DNA of 64,000 nt from Pieris napi (GCF_905475465.1 NC_062243.1:9386267-9450266); one strand, 5' to 3'; shown: positions 13,201-21,767, numbered from the stretch's first letter. Made by a program: numbers and translations. Notes: generated by a model not told the origin, from the letters alone.

Positions 13201-14485
13201 TGAACCCGCGGGGGGTCGGGTGGGCTTAAAAAGAAATATCAAAAATTGCAAGTTATTAAGCCATAGTTATGATTCGAAAGCATTGTAACCACATGAGGTT
13301 GGAGAAAAAACTTTATATTTTATAATTATGTATCAAATCAAAATCATAAAAGCGTGACAAAATGCTATGGGAAAATTATTCCTTAATAGGAATGGGCACC
13401 TAATATTAAAATATTGTTTTACTATTCTAGATATTAGTTTCTACAAACGATGTACTTCGTGATGTTAATATAGCAAGCCAGAATGTCGGTGAAAGAAGTA
13501 AGAAGGAAAGACCGATACTAAGCATTATTAGGTTAATGAGTATAATAGAAAAAATATATATTTATACTTTACATATAGGTATAATAAAATTTTCTTTTTT
13601 ATCCACTACAAAGCTTACTTTTTGCTCGACTTTAAGGTATTTATTTATAATTTTCGTTGCAATAAGGCACAAATAGCAACGCGCGACCATCTTGCTATAA
13701 ATCCGCGTCCAGGCAACCTTTTAATGATAATCCTATACCGAAAATGCAAAAACTATTTGAAATATCTATTCACTATGTTGCAAAAGTTATTCAACTTATT
13801 ATTAATCGAATAGAATAAAACCATAAATATAATAATTGTTTTAGACAAATATTGTATTTTTGTAGTAAAAGGTTTTTTTAAATTTAATTGCTGTAAGTAG
13901 TGGTTTTGAATGTACAATTTAAGAAGTGTAAAATCTGTTTATAAACATCCATGTAATATTGTGGAAAATTTATAATTTTTTTTAGTTAAAGTTTAAGTTG
14001 TTTGAAAAACATCTTACGTTTTAAAACAACTTAGATTCATTTTAAGTAATAGCAACAAAATATTTTACTACATGTATTAAACATGTGAGAAGGATATATT
14101 AAGGAAAATTAAGTAACGTAAATACTAAATAAACGATACAATTATTAATTAAATTTATAATTAAAATAACCCGCATACAAATTAATTGTATCATTTTAAA
14201 CGTTTTTTTTTTTCGTTGTAAAACTCTTAAGTATTCGACTTACGACATTACGCGTATTCGATATACCAGAGCCTTTATTAGTGGGGATTAATTTATTTCC
14301 TGATTGTTCTTAATTAGAGTAAATATTTATCCGATAAAAATTAGTGTAAAGAAAAGATAAGACATATAAGTTTTAAACAAGAATGTTCTAGTTCTTTAGA
14401 AGTATTTACCATTACCGTTGTTAGGAACCCGATGGCCGAGGATACTGTCAATGGTGTAGGCCACACCGCGTCGCGCGCTCGACAT
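1049..14485 (-). CDS. hbn: homeobrain-like paired-class homeobox transcription factor (whole gene, six coding exons)
   Basis: The model is complement(join(1049..1223,1376..1487,4296..4383,9107..9244,9563..9720,14416..14485)), 741 nt, 246 residues plus stop. Every intron is GT-AG and every phase matches its partner. Residues 10-17 (YTIDSILG) form an octapeptide/eh1-like repressor motif. Residues 24-76 are acidic and His-rich. Residues 77-136 are a homeodomain with Gln at position 50 and the WFQN core. The tail is Trp/Pro-rich. The homeodomain reads TTFTTYQLHELERAFDKTQY, closer to homeobrain than to Arx, aristaless or Rx as I recall those families. The intron between homeodomain residues 46 and 47 is a common site in paired-like genes. 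The product should be a nuclear DNA-binding regulator of anterior brain development. No OAR box is seen; it may lie outside the window if the last exon is wrong. The family call is strong; the hbn assignment is probable. Confidence 0.8.
1376..1487 (-). CDS. hbn: hbn coding exon 5 (Trp/Pro-rich C-terminal region)
   Basis: The acceptor TATACAG precedes GAGAATGGGG, and the donor is CACAG|GTCAGT. 112 nt: GA completes Gly, 36 codons follow, and AG is left over. It encodes EWGGASAPGGEWWSLGLSAL then PPAPLWPEPALAALLH. The open frame, GC-rich third positions, canonical splice sites and matching phase support it. Reading through the donor would give a short tail ending about 15 codons later, so a retained-intron form is possible. 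Confidence 0.7.
1945..2189 (+). mobile_element. non-autonomous Helitron (245 bp) in hbn intron 4
   Basis: Starts TCTACTATATAAAAATAAG and ends GTTTGCTAG, the 5'-TC and 3'-CTAG termini of Helitrons, with A on the left and T on the right as expected for insertion between A and T. The internal text (GACGCTATAACTCC..., GACGAAACGGAGTTCGCCGG) belongs to a very common lepidopteran Helitron tail as I remember it. No Rep/helicase coding is present. Confidence 0.75.
2841..3600 (+). mobile_element. PIF/Harbinger-derived element, 760 bp, TTA target duplication
   Basis: The left end CGGCCTGGCCACGGG and the right end CCCGTGGCCAGGCTG form inverted repeats with one mismatch, bracketed by TTA at 2838-2840 and 3601-3603. 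A second inverted block (GGTGCGAACCGCGATGCG) lies just inside. A three-base TTA duplication is the PIF/Harbinger hallmark, and a decayed transposase N-terminus sits in the middle. Located in hbn intron 4. Confidence 0.7.
3030..3245 (+). pseudogene. Harbinger transposase N-terminal relic
   Basis: Across two stops and a frame change the plus strand reads EFHKKYEKFRIYPELFFEY then TRMSIETF, then IQPELEKKVNANRILSAAEK and a LLLRLRYIT-like stretch. This matches the pattern of HARBI1-type transposases (F..Y.RMS...F, then a charged helix, then LRFLATG). No DDE catalytic region is present, so it cannot encode a working transposase. Confidence 0.6.
3960..4211 (-). repeat. tRNA-derived SINE (diverged copy)
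   Basis: On the minus strand it opens with GAGTGTTGGCTTTAGTTTGC, carries a box B-like GGTTTGATTCCCGG (4155-4168), and continues through the same text as the copy at 22324-22620 (GAAAACAT..GAGAAAACCGG). The tRNA-like head and shared 3' body mark it as a SINE. It sits about 85 bases beyond the exon 4 donor, in hbn intron 4. Confidence 0.65.
4296..4383 (-). CDS. hbn: hbn coding exon 4 (recognition helix)
   Basis: The acceptor TTTTTTCAG precedes GTGTGGTTCC, and the donor is ACG|GTAAGC. 88 nt encode VWFQNRRAKWRKREKALGRE and HAPFLHHDH plus one base. It supplies homeodomain positions 47-60 with Trp48, Phe49, Gln50 and Asn51. REKALGR follows the homeodomain. Phase 1 at its end matches exon 5. Confidence 0.96.
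4384..8899. other. hbn intron 3, with GC-richer islands
   Basis: About 4.5 kb of mainly AT-rich intron. Islands of higher GC with clustered homeodomain-type TAAT/ATTA words stand out near 4620-4830, 5880-6010, 7040-7175, 7545-7685 and 8566-8695. They have no lasting open frame and no transposon ends, so they are candidate cis-regulatory modules. Nothing else is recognisable. Confidence 0.4.
8566..8695. promoter_or_regulatory. candidate intronic enhancer island of hbn
   Basis: Within 130 bp it holds TGCAATTAGTG, CTAATTGCCACTAATG, GCGCAATTATAACG, a TTGTTGTCAAATTG block and CTCATTAATATTG, i.e. at least five homeodomain-type cores, in DNA richer in GC than its surroundings. Lack of repeat signatures and location in the intron that splits the homeodomain fit a regulatory module. 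This is inference from composition only. Confidence 0.3.
8900..9093 (+). mobile_element. 5'-truncated LINE tail in hbn intron 3
   Basis: Matches the last ~190 bases of the retrotransposon at 18480-21665, from GAACCAGCTGCCCAC through TCACTTAACATCAGG and GCCTCCTATTACATAA, ending in an A run at 9085-9093. It preserves the probable family stop codon (ATT ACA TAA) directly before the A tail. It ends seven bases from the splice donor of hbn exon 3. Confidence 0.9.
9107..9244 (-). CDS. hbn: hbn coding exon 3 (homeodomain residues 1-46)
   Basis: 138 nt, 46 codons, phase 0 at both ends, with acceptor GAAGCAG|GTACGT and donor CAG|GTCAGT. It starts VRRSRTTFTTYQ and ends LDLSEARVQ, giving helix 1, helix 2 and the start of helix 3. 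An acceptor nearer the 5' end (AACAG|TAG) would put a stop in phase 0, which is why 9244 was chosen. A LINE tail ends only seven bases beyond the six-base donor. Confidence 0.96.
9245..9562. other. hbn intron 2
   Basis: 318 bp, AT-rich, no feature besides splice sites. Confidence 0.7.
9563..9720 (-). CDS. hbn: hbn coding exon 2 (acidic/His-rich linker)
   Basis: The acceptor TTGATATAG lies just above 9720 and the donor AAG|GTAAAT at 9562. The exon is 158 nt: it completes an Asp codon, adds 52 codons and ends in phase 0. It encodes GVDMKSES..., an alternating EHEHEHDHDHE run, and NRPRK, the usual basic lead into a homeodomain. The His/Asp/Glu run is low complexity. The exon joins directly to VRRSRTTF of exon 3. 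Confidence 0.83.
9721..11724. other. hbn intron 1, 3' part
   Basis: AT-rich intronic DNA. A block near 11320-11590 is richer in GC and carries TAAT-type words (CTCATTAATTGCTGCAATTG), perhaps regulatory. No gene or transposon end was recognised. Confidence 0.4.
11774..12494. mobile_element. inner Harbinger derivative nested in the MITE (721 bp)
   Basis: Begins AGGTGGGAACTGACCAAAG and ends TTTGGTCAGTTCCCACCT, the same termini as its host, with TAA at 11771-11773 and 12495-12497. Subterminal text (GTTACGAGGTGTAATGTAAC, GTCAGTACGTCGTG) is shared with the outer copy. It contains a minus-strand transposase fragment. One family member has inserted into another. Confidence 0.8.
12034..12353 (-). pseudogene. 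Harbinger transposase N-terminal fragment
   Basis: The minus-strand open frame starts at MADSEDALVYLILLNYCFIQ, passes a lysine run, then KKRYWALNLFKNRGVCGG, NFVRMSPIDFEELLNLF and a C-terminal stop after HSMFD. An aromatic W..P/L..R segment followed by a F.RMS...F motif is the N-terminal layout of HARBI1-like transposases. Catalytic DDE residues are absent because the element is internally deleted. It is uninterrupted, so a ~106-residue protein is possible. Confidence 0.65.
12645..14415. other. hbn intron 1, 5' part
   Basis: AT-rich intron. It holds the hairpin at 12791-12850, a second weak palindrome (GTAGCAGTACTACG near 12865) and an ACCCGCGGGGGG block at 13203. No gene-like frame with coding character was found. 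Confidence 0.45.
12791..12850. repeat. short hairpin, 23-bp arms
   Basis: AATCCGAATTCTATTATCTC.. (12791-12813) pairs with its complement at 12828-12850 with one mismatch and a 14-base loop. It could be a tiny MITE remnant or, if transcribed with hbn (either strand folds alike), a small-RNA precursor. Sequence alone cannot choose. Confidence 0.6.
14416..14485 (-). CDS. hbn: hbn coding exon 1 (start codon and octapeptide)
   Basis: ATG at 14485-14483 opens 23 codons (MSSARRGVAYTIDSILGHRV and three more) and one extra base, then the donor G|GTAATG. The YTIDSILG stretch is the octapeptide-type motif seen near the N-terminus of paired-class factors. The split codon G|AT joins to exon 2 in phase. 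The exon is too short to stand out as an ORF; it is supported by motif plus phase. Confidence 0.8.
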
Positions 14486-14545
14486 CCCGGACACTACACT
14501 TCACTTTTCAGTCTCAGTCACTTCACTACACTTAATTTATATTTT
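14486..14545 (-). promoter_or_regulatory. possible hbn core promoter / 5' UTR
   Basis: A TATAAAT heptamer at 14541-14535 on the minus strand lies about 50 bases upstream of the hbn ATG, leaving room for a very short 5' UTR. No clear initiator is seen, and a longer leader from farther upstream is equally possible. Confidence 0.25.
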
Positions 14546-15579
14546 GTACATGATAACACAAAGTAGTCTAATGTTATTTAATTTTTTCTCGTATATCTTC
14601 CTGATGTTAAAGTTATAACAGCAACGAGTATCGTAAGCCGCTGTTGCTGATATATCATGACGTGTGTTCCCGTCAAACTATTATCAAACTTTGACAGAGG
14701 TCCGTAAATGCGCTAAGGGTCCCGCCTTATGGGATCATTTTGCATCCCTTTCGCACTTCTATGACTAGTGTATATGTATCCCTGTCGCAGGCCCCGCCTT
14801 TCGTCGTTTTGATTGGCTAAGCTCTGTGGGTGTCGATTAACGCGAAGGTTGCAGTGGTTGTTAGTAAGATGCAGTCTCACTTAACTCAGCAGTTGATTGT
14901 TAATGCAGAACTAAAATATGGTTTTAATTAGTTACCGGTTACCTTAATTAATATTAATTGAATTTTTAATTAAAATGTATATAAATTGTCTGGAAATAGG
15001 AATACAGATTTTCGTAATATTTACCTACCTAGATACGATTGCTAAACAATGATGGAAGTTTCTGATGCGTATTTATAATAATATGTACATATATTTGTTT
15101 TAAATCAACTATTACACTTTAGAATAAATAAATATAGCCATTGCACCTCCTCTTATAACACCTCGGAAAAACACTGTCCTATTCGAAATGTAGTTTTATA
15201 AGAGTTAATTATGATTTTTATTTTGAATTTCCCAAAAGGAAAGGATAACTGGCTGTGATATTTTATTCTTATAATAATCATCAATAAGCAAATTTGTTTA
15301 CTCCTTTCGCTGGAATCCTTCTACTTTCATTCCAACTATATTATTCTTTTTCAGAACCGTTGACTTTGCTTGTATTTTTTGACCAAAAAGAATATAACGT
15401 ACCTATAGAAAAACAATTTTATTTAGTGGTGCCCGTTTTTATACTATATTTTCACCAACCTTATCATACTAAATATATTTATTTATTAAGCATTTATTGG
15501 CACCCAGTATAATATATATAAACATTTGTTTTAGTTACATAATAGGTTAGTCTTTTACTTAGTCTAATAGGTAGGTACA
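14546..15579. other. 5' flank of hbn
   Basis: The first few hundred bases hold GC-richer blocks (GGGTCCCGCCTTATGGG; TTTTGATTGGCTAAGC with a CCAAT-type core; AACTCAGCAGTTGATTG), compatible with promoter-proximal control. The remainder is AT-rich without features. Confidence 0.35.
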
Positions 15580-15740
15580 TCAGATGTGCCGGTTTTGATG
15601 ATCAGCGTGTCCTGTGACATGTATGCCTCTTCCAGCTACTTCATTTTTTTTTTATTGTTAGCTCTTTTTCTCCAAGTTGTGCCGTGCCTCCTATTCTCTT
15701 TATACCATCTGCCTATCTCTTGCGTTGTCTTCCTCTTTTT
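15580..15740 (-). mobile_element. RTE-type LINE 3' fragment
   Basis: The minus strand reads CAGCTGGAAGAGGCATAC and TCACAGGACACGCTGATC, the same 3' text as the RTE piece at 40973-41454 (CAGCTGGAAGAAGACTATG.., TCACAGGACACGCTGACT). A degraded terminal fragment. Confidence 0.6.
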
Positions 15741-17886
15741 CGTGTGCTAAATATATTGATATATATCCACTAATAGAAAAAAACTTTATTAGATTGAAAC
15801 GCGTTTTAAAATAAAATTATATTATTAATAATAAATAAAGCCATTTTACTGCAGTAATACTATTTTAATTTTATGTTACAGTCCCTATAAGATCAAGTCC
15901 AAGTTAGACACCCATCCTAGGCAATTTAATTATTACGATAATTGTATATTAATAATATTACCTATTTGCCTAGCTCCATGTGTTAAGGTCAAGGGCGGTC
16001 AAACCGTGTCAGTGCTACAGTGCATATTTTGTCTAACTCATACGGCAAAGGAAAACAAAAGAAAATCTTCATGAAACAGGTATGTTTTACACCCAAATGT
16101 ATGTTATGTTTTATACCAAGCACAGAAAGGCATTTACTTTAATGAAAATTCAAAAATACTACCGTGGAAGTATTTTACTCGTGCATCAAGTATTGTTTAA
16201 GATAATCTCTGATGTTAGTCATCACAAAATAAATTGAAATTGAGATTTAAAATAGATAACGGATCCGCGAATCAGTTTAGACCGGATTATAAAGAGCTGA
16301 TTAGTTATAATCACTAAGACACATTCACTACACACTCGTAAGCTCTTTACTTCCGAGATTTGGAATCTGCGTAATGCTCTTAAGTGCGTCTTAATTTTAA
16401 TACGTTACTTATAACGGAAACATATGAAGCCGTTGGTAAAGTACGACAAACAATAATTTCTAGTTATGAGACAGAATTGTAGTGTCTCTGTTTTATAAAC
16501 TAAATTTTATTTAAATAAGGAAATATTTGTAAAAGTATACATATATTTTACCTACACATGTCAGTCACTTAATTTTTTTTTATTTATTCATTTGTTTAAT
16601 ATGCAAATCAAAAGTGGTTGTTAACTCTGATAGTTTACTTGGGCTCTTTGTTTAATTACTGTTATATTCCAAGTTTTTTATTAATTATTTTATATGTATT
16701 TTGATAAAATTAGCTTGATTTCTCATCTTCGAACGCTTACGAATAATTATAAATCATTAAATTAATAATATACATGTTAAGCTCAAATTGTTAATATAAG
16801 CAGTTCCTTTTTGACCCACAAATGCGTGTACGTCGATAGTAGCCTGTGTAGACGGGATGACAATAAGCGACAAAGAGGTTCCGCCCGCTGTCTCTTTGCC
16901 GCGAATTAAGGCAATTTTCTCAAAGCCGGAAAATAAAATAATAGCCGGCCCATTAGCGATCTGTTGTGTTCTCTCTTCCCTCCCCCCCCCCCCAAGCGTC
17001 CCCCCCACTTCCCTCAGCTAATCTGCGGAAATGAGCGCGGAGTGAGTCTCTTTGAGTGAAGAGGAGTTTCATTCCGACTCATTTAACGTCTCCGCTCCGA
17101 GCACGCATCAAATATATCATTAAGTGTCCTCAAATCTCGTTCATTCTTACTTAGTTATTCAAAGGCAAAAGACCGCGAACTTCATTTTATACAACCAATA
17201 AAATCAATATTTCCTTGAGACATTACACGCACCTTTGCAAAGCTGGTTTGGCAGGATATTTGTTGTTGTTCTTTTATTATTATTTTAACTATTTTGGTTT
17301 TCTTATAACTTGAGCTTGGGCAGGTTCTGTCACCCACAACACAGGAATGCGTGTAGGGACCAAGGTCTGTATCGATCATCAATTGACTTAGAAGAGTTAT
17401 TTATTTGAATCGTTTGATATGAGACCTGGTAATGTGGTATTCCTTTGAGAACATAACATGTATAATTTCCGGATATAAAATAAGTTAGTAAATAATATTA
17501 ATGAAATTGAATATTCATCCGAGTCAAACGCTTTTAAAGCCAGTAAAGACGCGCGGGATTGAGACATAAGAATACCTTAAGTCCGGTTGGAGTTGCTGAG
17601 GTAATTGCACTACTCTTTGAACTGCATCACACTTAGGGTTGTTTTTTTATATTTTTTGTAATTGATTCAGCTAAAATAAAGTGTAAAAAGTCAGATTGTT
17701 ATTTTTTTGGTCATCTTCAGTTTTACGATAGAAAATGTCAAAACAGTAAATAGCAATGCCAACTTGTAATATTAATTTCATCATATTATAATACTTTACT
17801 ATGATATATATCATATTTAAACACTAAAGCGAAATTCCACAAAGAAACTTTTGTTTTATCTTTTTAGGCAAATATTTCCTAGTTTA
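15741..17886. other. intergenic, with a GC-rich island at 16795-17110
   Basis: Mostly AT-rich. The 16795-17110 block carries GGGATGACAATAAGCGACAAAG, GCCGCGAATTAAGGCAATTT, CCCATTAGCGATCTG and an 11-base C run. It lies about 2.3 kb upstream of hbn and lacks coding frame, so it may be a distal enhancer. Confidence 0.3.
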
Positions 17887-18189
17887 AGGCCGATTTACAT
17901 TATCTTAGTGTTTAGGAGAGTGCTTTAGGATAGTAGGTACTTTAGTTGAAACATGTAAACGCTACTTGCTTTAGTACGGTTCTACTTGACTTTCAAGTTG
18001 AATCTAAATAGAATTAGGTTTGGCTAGGCATTCGGCATACACTGCCTTAAAAGAAGCTATTTTGTTTATTACTTATATTTAGTTTATTTATTTCGAATAA
18101 AAACTCGTCTTCTATTTGTTCCATAACTACAGTTAGTATTTTGCGTAGAATAGAGCGTATTTGCCGACGTCGTTGCGCGTTCATTGTGG

Positions 18190-21100
18190 CGCTGTAATGA
18201 TACTCTTCTTGGCGTCGGGACGTGACGACCCCATCGCCCACTGGTGAAATAACCTGTGACAGAGGTTATTTCATCAGCGCAATCAGTCAACCCCTTCCTA
18301 GTGGGAGTGCCATGCTGTTGCCTTCGGGCTTCAGCCAAATGGGCAGGCACGACCGGGGCAGTACCACTGTCTCTTAGAAAACCGGCGTGAAGTGATGCAA
18401 TAGGCTCGCCTTATTGTACTCGCGTTTCGTGCGGTGAGAGAGACTCCCGGAGCCCATCCCCCCCTCCCCCATATGTAATATGAAGGTGCAGAAAAAAGAG
18501 AATCTACCCCAGGGGGGTACCACACGCGCTCGCGTTGGAGAATCCCCCTCTGGGCATCCAACACCGGGACACGGAGCACCCGGTGGTGGACGCACAGGCT
18601 GCCCTTCGTATTCTGGGGGGGGCAATTCTGCGCTCAACAACAGAAACAGTTATCGTTCTCGGGGCAAACGGAGCAATTCAACGCTCGCCGTGGACTTCAC
18701 GAATGTTAGGGGGCTCAATTCCAATATCAACGCAGTCCACTACCATTTGGAGACTGCGAAGCCGGCCTTGCTCTTTCTTACCGAGACTCAGATTTCCTCC
18801 CCGGCTGATACTTCCTACCTCTCCTACCCGGGGTACAAATTGGAACATTCATTTGTGCCACGGGCGGGAGTTTGCGTGTTCGTCAGAGAGGATATCTGTT
18901 CTCGTCGCCTCGGGACGCTTGAAGGAAGGGACCTATCTAACCTCTGGCTGCGCGTAGACTGCGATGACCATCCGCGATTCTACGCATGCCTGTATAGGTC
19001 CCATAGCGGAAATACCGAAACTGACCGACTCATTGAGCACATCCAAATGGCAACAGATTCCCTGCTCGAAAGGGTTCCTACCGCTGAAATCGTGATACTT
19101 GGCGATTTTAACGCCCACCATGCCGATTGGCTCGGCTCTGAAACCACCGATCACGTGGGAAGATCCTTTCACGACTTTGCTTTAGCCTACGACCTGACAC
19201 AAATGGTCCCTGCGATTACGCGAATACCAGATGTGGATGGTCATAAACCCTCTTTGTTGGACCTTCTGCTGACTTCACATCCGCAGAATTATCAAGTCTC
19301 TGTTGACCCGCCATTGGGTTCATCAGATCATTGTGTGGTCCGGAGTACTGTGCCATCTACGCGCCCTTCACGGCCCCGCTTTTTGGGTTGTCGCCGTATC
19401 TGGCACTACAAGTCAGCAGATTGGGACGGGATGCGGTCTTTCTTTGCGTCCTACCCTTGGGGGCTTATGTGCTTTTCGCCGGAAGCTCCAGATTCCGTCG
19501 CCGCCTCTGTCGCCGAAGTGGTTCTGCAGGGCATGGAACTCTTTATTCCATTTTCTGCGGTGCCGATCGGTGGCAAGTCTCAGCCCTGGTTTAAACGTTC
19601 TTGCAAGGCGGCCTCGCGTCGAAAGCGAGAATGCTTTAAGGCATGGGCGGAAGCGGCGAAATCTCGTGATGCCAATACCAGCGAACTCAAAACAGCATAT
19701 AACTCAGCCTCCAGGTCCTTCAAACGGGAAATCACTAAGGCAAAGTCAGAGCACATTGCCAGATTTGGCGAGAGATTGGCCCAACTCCCTTCAGGGACTC
19801 GAGCCTTCTGGTCTCTCGCCAAAGCTGTCCAAGGGAATTTTTGTCAGCCCGCCATTCCGCCACTGCACAGGGAGGATGACTCTCTGGCCCACACTGCGAA
19901 GGAGAAGGCCGACCTTTTGGGCTGTCTCTTCGCGTCCAACTCGACTTTGGATGACAGAGGGAGATCACCACCGACCATTTCGCGGTGTGATTCTTCGATG
20001 CCGGAAATCACATTCCAGCAACGTGCCGTGCGCAAAGCACTATCTTCCTTGGACATTCATAAGTCGAGCGGGCCGGATGGTATCCCGCCAATTGTGCTGC
20101 GTACTTGTGCTCCTGAGTTGGCTCCGGTCTTAACGCGCCTTTTCCGGTACCTGTACTTGCTCGGCACTGTCCCGAAGTGCTGGAAGACCGCTTCGATACA
20201 TCCGATCCCAAAAAAAGGCGATCGCTCTGATCCGTCCAACTATCGCCCAATAGCTATAACCTCCTTGTTCTCCAAAATAATGGAAACCATTATTAATAGC
20301 CAGCTCTTGAGGTATCTAGAGGGCCACCAGTTGATTAGCGATTCTCAGTACGGCTTTCGTCGTGGTCGCTCAGCTGGTGACCTCCTTGTATACCTTACAC
20401 ATAGGTGGGCAGAGGCAATTGAGTCCAAGGGGGAGGCGCTGGCGGTAAGTTTGGACATAGCGAAAGCCTTCGATCGGGTGTGGCACAGAGCACTGCTCTC
20501 GAAGCTTCCAGCCTATGGGCTACCCGAGAAATTATGCGATTGGATCTCCAGCTTTCTGGCCGATCGGAGCATCAAGGTCGTCATCGACGGAGCATGTTCC
20601 GACCTTAAACCCGTGAACGCTGGGGTCCCACAAGGCTGTGTTCTATCCCCGACCCTGTTTCTTCTGCATATCAATGATATGTTGCAACTTAGCAACATTC
20701 ATTGCTATGCGGATGACAGCACTGGGGATACTTTTTACACTGGCCGGGCAGGTATTTCTCGGGCAGTTGTCGATGAGTACCGGAACAAACTTGTGTCTGA
20801 AGTCGAAACTCTACTACGTGGAGTCTCAGACTGGGGCAGACTAAACCTAGTCCAATTTAACCCCAAGAAGACACAAGTTTGCGCGTTTTCCGCTAAAAAA
20901 ACACCCTTTGTCGCCACTCCTCTTTTCGAAAACACTCTTCTTAAAGCCTCAGCCAGCATTGGAATACTTGGCGTTGACATATCGAACGACGTTCAGTTTC
21001 GCGGTCACTTGGAGGGAAAGGCTAAATTAGCCTCCAAAAAGCTTGGTGTGCTCAGCAAGGCGAGGCGGTACTTCACTCCGGGCCACCGCATGCAACTATA

Positions 21101-21665
21101 TAAAGCGCAAATTCGGCCCCACATGGAGTACTGCTCTCACCTCTGGGCGGGGGCTCCCCAGTACCAGCTCCTTCCACTTGACCGTATACCACGCAGAGCG
21201 GTTCGAATCGTCGACGACCAATCCCTCTCCGAGCGGCTTGATCCTTTGGCGTTGCGTAGAGATGTGGGGTCACTCTGCATCTTCTACCGCATTTACCATG
21301 GAGAGTGTTCAGAAGAGTTGTTCGGATTAATACCTGCAGCTGAATTTCATCATCGGACGTCGAGACAGAATACGAAATTCCACTCGTATCACCTAGACGT
21401 CCGCCGTTCCACAACTGAGCGTTTTTCAAGGCAGTTTTTGCCGCGCACCACCACTATGTGGAACCAGCTGCCCACTGAGGTATTTTCGAACCAATTTGAC
21501 TTAGGGTCCTTCAAGAAAAGAGCGTACCGATTCCTGAAAGGCCGGCAACGCACTCGCGAGCCCTCTGGCATTGAGAGTGTCCATGGGCGGCGGTATCACT
21601 TAACATCAGGTGAGCCTCCTGCCCGTTTGCCCCCTGTTTTATATAAAAAAAAAAAAAAAAAAAAA
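18190..21665 (+). mobile_element. near full-length non-LTR retrotransposon (jockey/CR1-type LINE)
   Basis: The element has a GC-rich 5' leader, one large endonuclease-reverse transcriptase ORF and a 21-base A tail (21645-21665). The 5' edge is uncertain, between about 18180 and 18300. At least seven truncated relatives of it occur in this window, all with the same 3' text. An unbroken ORF and clean A tail point to a recent insertion. Confidence 0.85.
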
Positions 21666-21692
21666 TGTAAACGTTCACTCGCAACGCACTAA
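18480..21692 (+). CDS. LINE ORF2: APE endonuclease plus reverse transcriptase
   Basis: 1070 codons without interruption. Residues ~70-285 are an AP-like endonuclease: NVRGLNSN near 75, TETQ near 105, GDFNAHHADW near 208 and the catalytic SDH near 281. It nicks target DNA. Residues ~510-830 are the reverse transcriptase: PKKGDRSDPSNYRPIA near 577, SLDIAKAFDRVWH near 660, GVPQGCVLSP near 714 and the catalytic YADD near 742. The C-terminal region has MWNQLPTEVF and FKKRAYRFLKGRQR, as in CR1/jockey-like elements. Domain order and lack of RNase H fit that group. Oddity: no stop precedes the A tail, so the frame reads lysines from it and ends in flanking MITE sequence. Sister copies stop at ATT ACA TAA. 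Upstream in-frame codons are open, so the true start may be earlier. Confidence 0.9.
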   Translation: MKVQKKENLPQGGTTRARVGESPSGHPTPGHGAPGGGRTGCPSYSGGGNSALNNRNSYRSRGKRSNSTLAVDFTNVRGLNSNINAVHYHLETAKPALLFLTETQISSPADTSYLSYPGYKLEHSFVPRAGVCVFVREDICSRRLGTLEGRDLSNLWLRVDCDDHPRFYACLYRSHSGNTETDRLIEHIQMATDSLLERVPTAEIVILGDFNAHHADWLGSETTDHVGRSFHDFALAYDLTQMVPAITRIPDVDGHKPSLLDLLLTSHPQNYQVSVDPPLGSSDHCVVRSTVPSTRPSRPRFLGCRRIWHYKSADWDGMRSFFASYPWGLMCFSPEAPDSVAASVAEVVLQGMELFIPFSAVPIGGKSQPWFKRSCKAASRRKRECFKAWAEAAKSRDANTSELKTAYNSASRSFKREITKAKSEHIARFGERLAQLPSGTRAFWSLAKAVQGNFCQPAIPPLHREDDSLAHTAKEKADLLGCLFASNSTLDDRGRSPPTISRCDSSMPEITFQQRAVRKALSSLDIHKSSGPDGIPPIVLRTCAPELAPVLTRLFRYLYLLGTVPKCWKTASIHPIPKKGDRSDPSNYRPIAITSLFSKIMETIINSQLLRYLEGHQLISDSQYGFRRGRSAGDLLVYLTHRWAEAIESKGEALAVSLDIAKAFDRVWHRALLSKLPAYGLPEKLCDWISSFLADRSIKVVIDGACSDLKPVNAGVPQGCVLSPTLFLLHINDMLQLSNIHCYADDSTGDTFYTGRAGISRAVVDEYRNKLVSEVETLLRGVSDWGRLNLVQFNPKKTQVCAFSAKKTPFVATPLFENTLLKASASIGILGVDISNDVQFRGHLEGKAKLASKKLGVLSKARRYFTPGHRMQLYKAQIRPHMEYCSHLWAGAPQYQLLPLDRIPRRAVRIVDDQSLSERLDPLALRRDVGSLCIFYRIYHGECSEELFGLIPAAEFHHRTSRQNTKFHSYHLDVRRSTTERFSRQFLPRTTTMWNQLPTEVFSNQFDLGSFKKRAYRFLKGRQRTREPSGIESVHGRRYHLTSGEPPARLPPVLYKKKKKKKCKRSLATH

Positions 21693-21767
21693 AGCACTAA
21701 AGAACTTGCCTTTCAAGTTGTACTAAAGCACTCTACTAAACACTAAGATAATGTAAATCGGCCTTTA

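Larger units (their letters stand above)
17887..21764. mobile_element. TTA-flanked inverted-repeat MITE carrying a LINE insertion
   Basis: The left end AGGCCGATTTACATTATC.. and the right end ..GATAATGTAAATCGGCCT are perfect inverted repeats for about 28 bases, with TTA at 17884-17886 and 21765-21767. Further inverted similarity (AGAGTGCTTTAG) continues inside. The three-base TTA duplication suggests PIF/Harbinger. The LINE lies between the arms, so the DNA element is the older insertion. Confidence 0.7.

Noticed and set aside
16981..16993. C homopolymer as a functional site
   Set aside because: A simple mononucleotide run; noted only as part of the surrounding GC-rich island.
18331..21571. 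Many overlapping frames on both strands within 18331-21571
   Set aside because: Shadows of the GC-rich LINE ORF.
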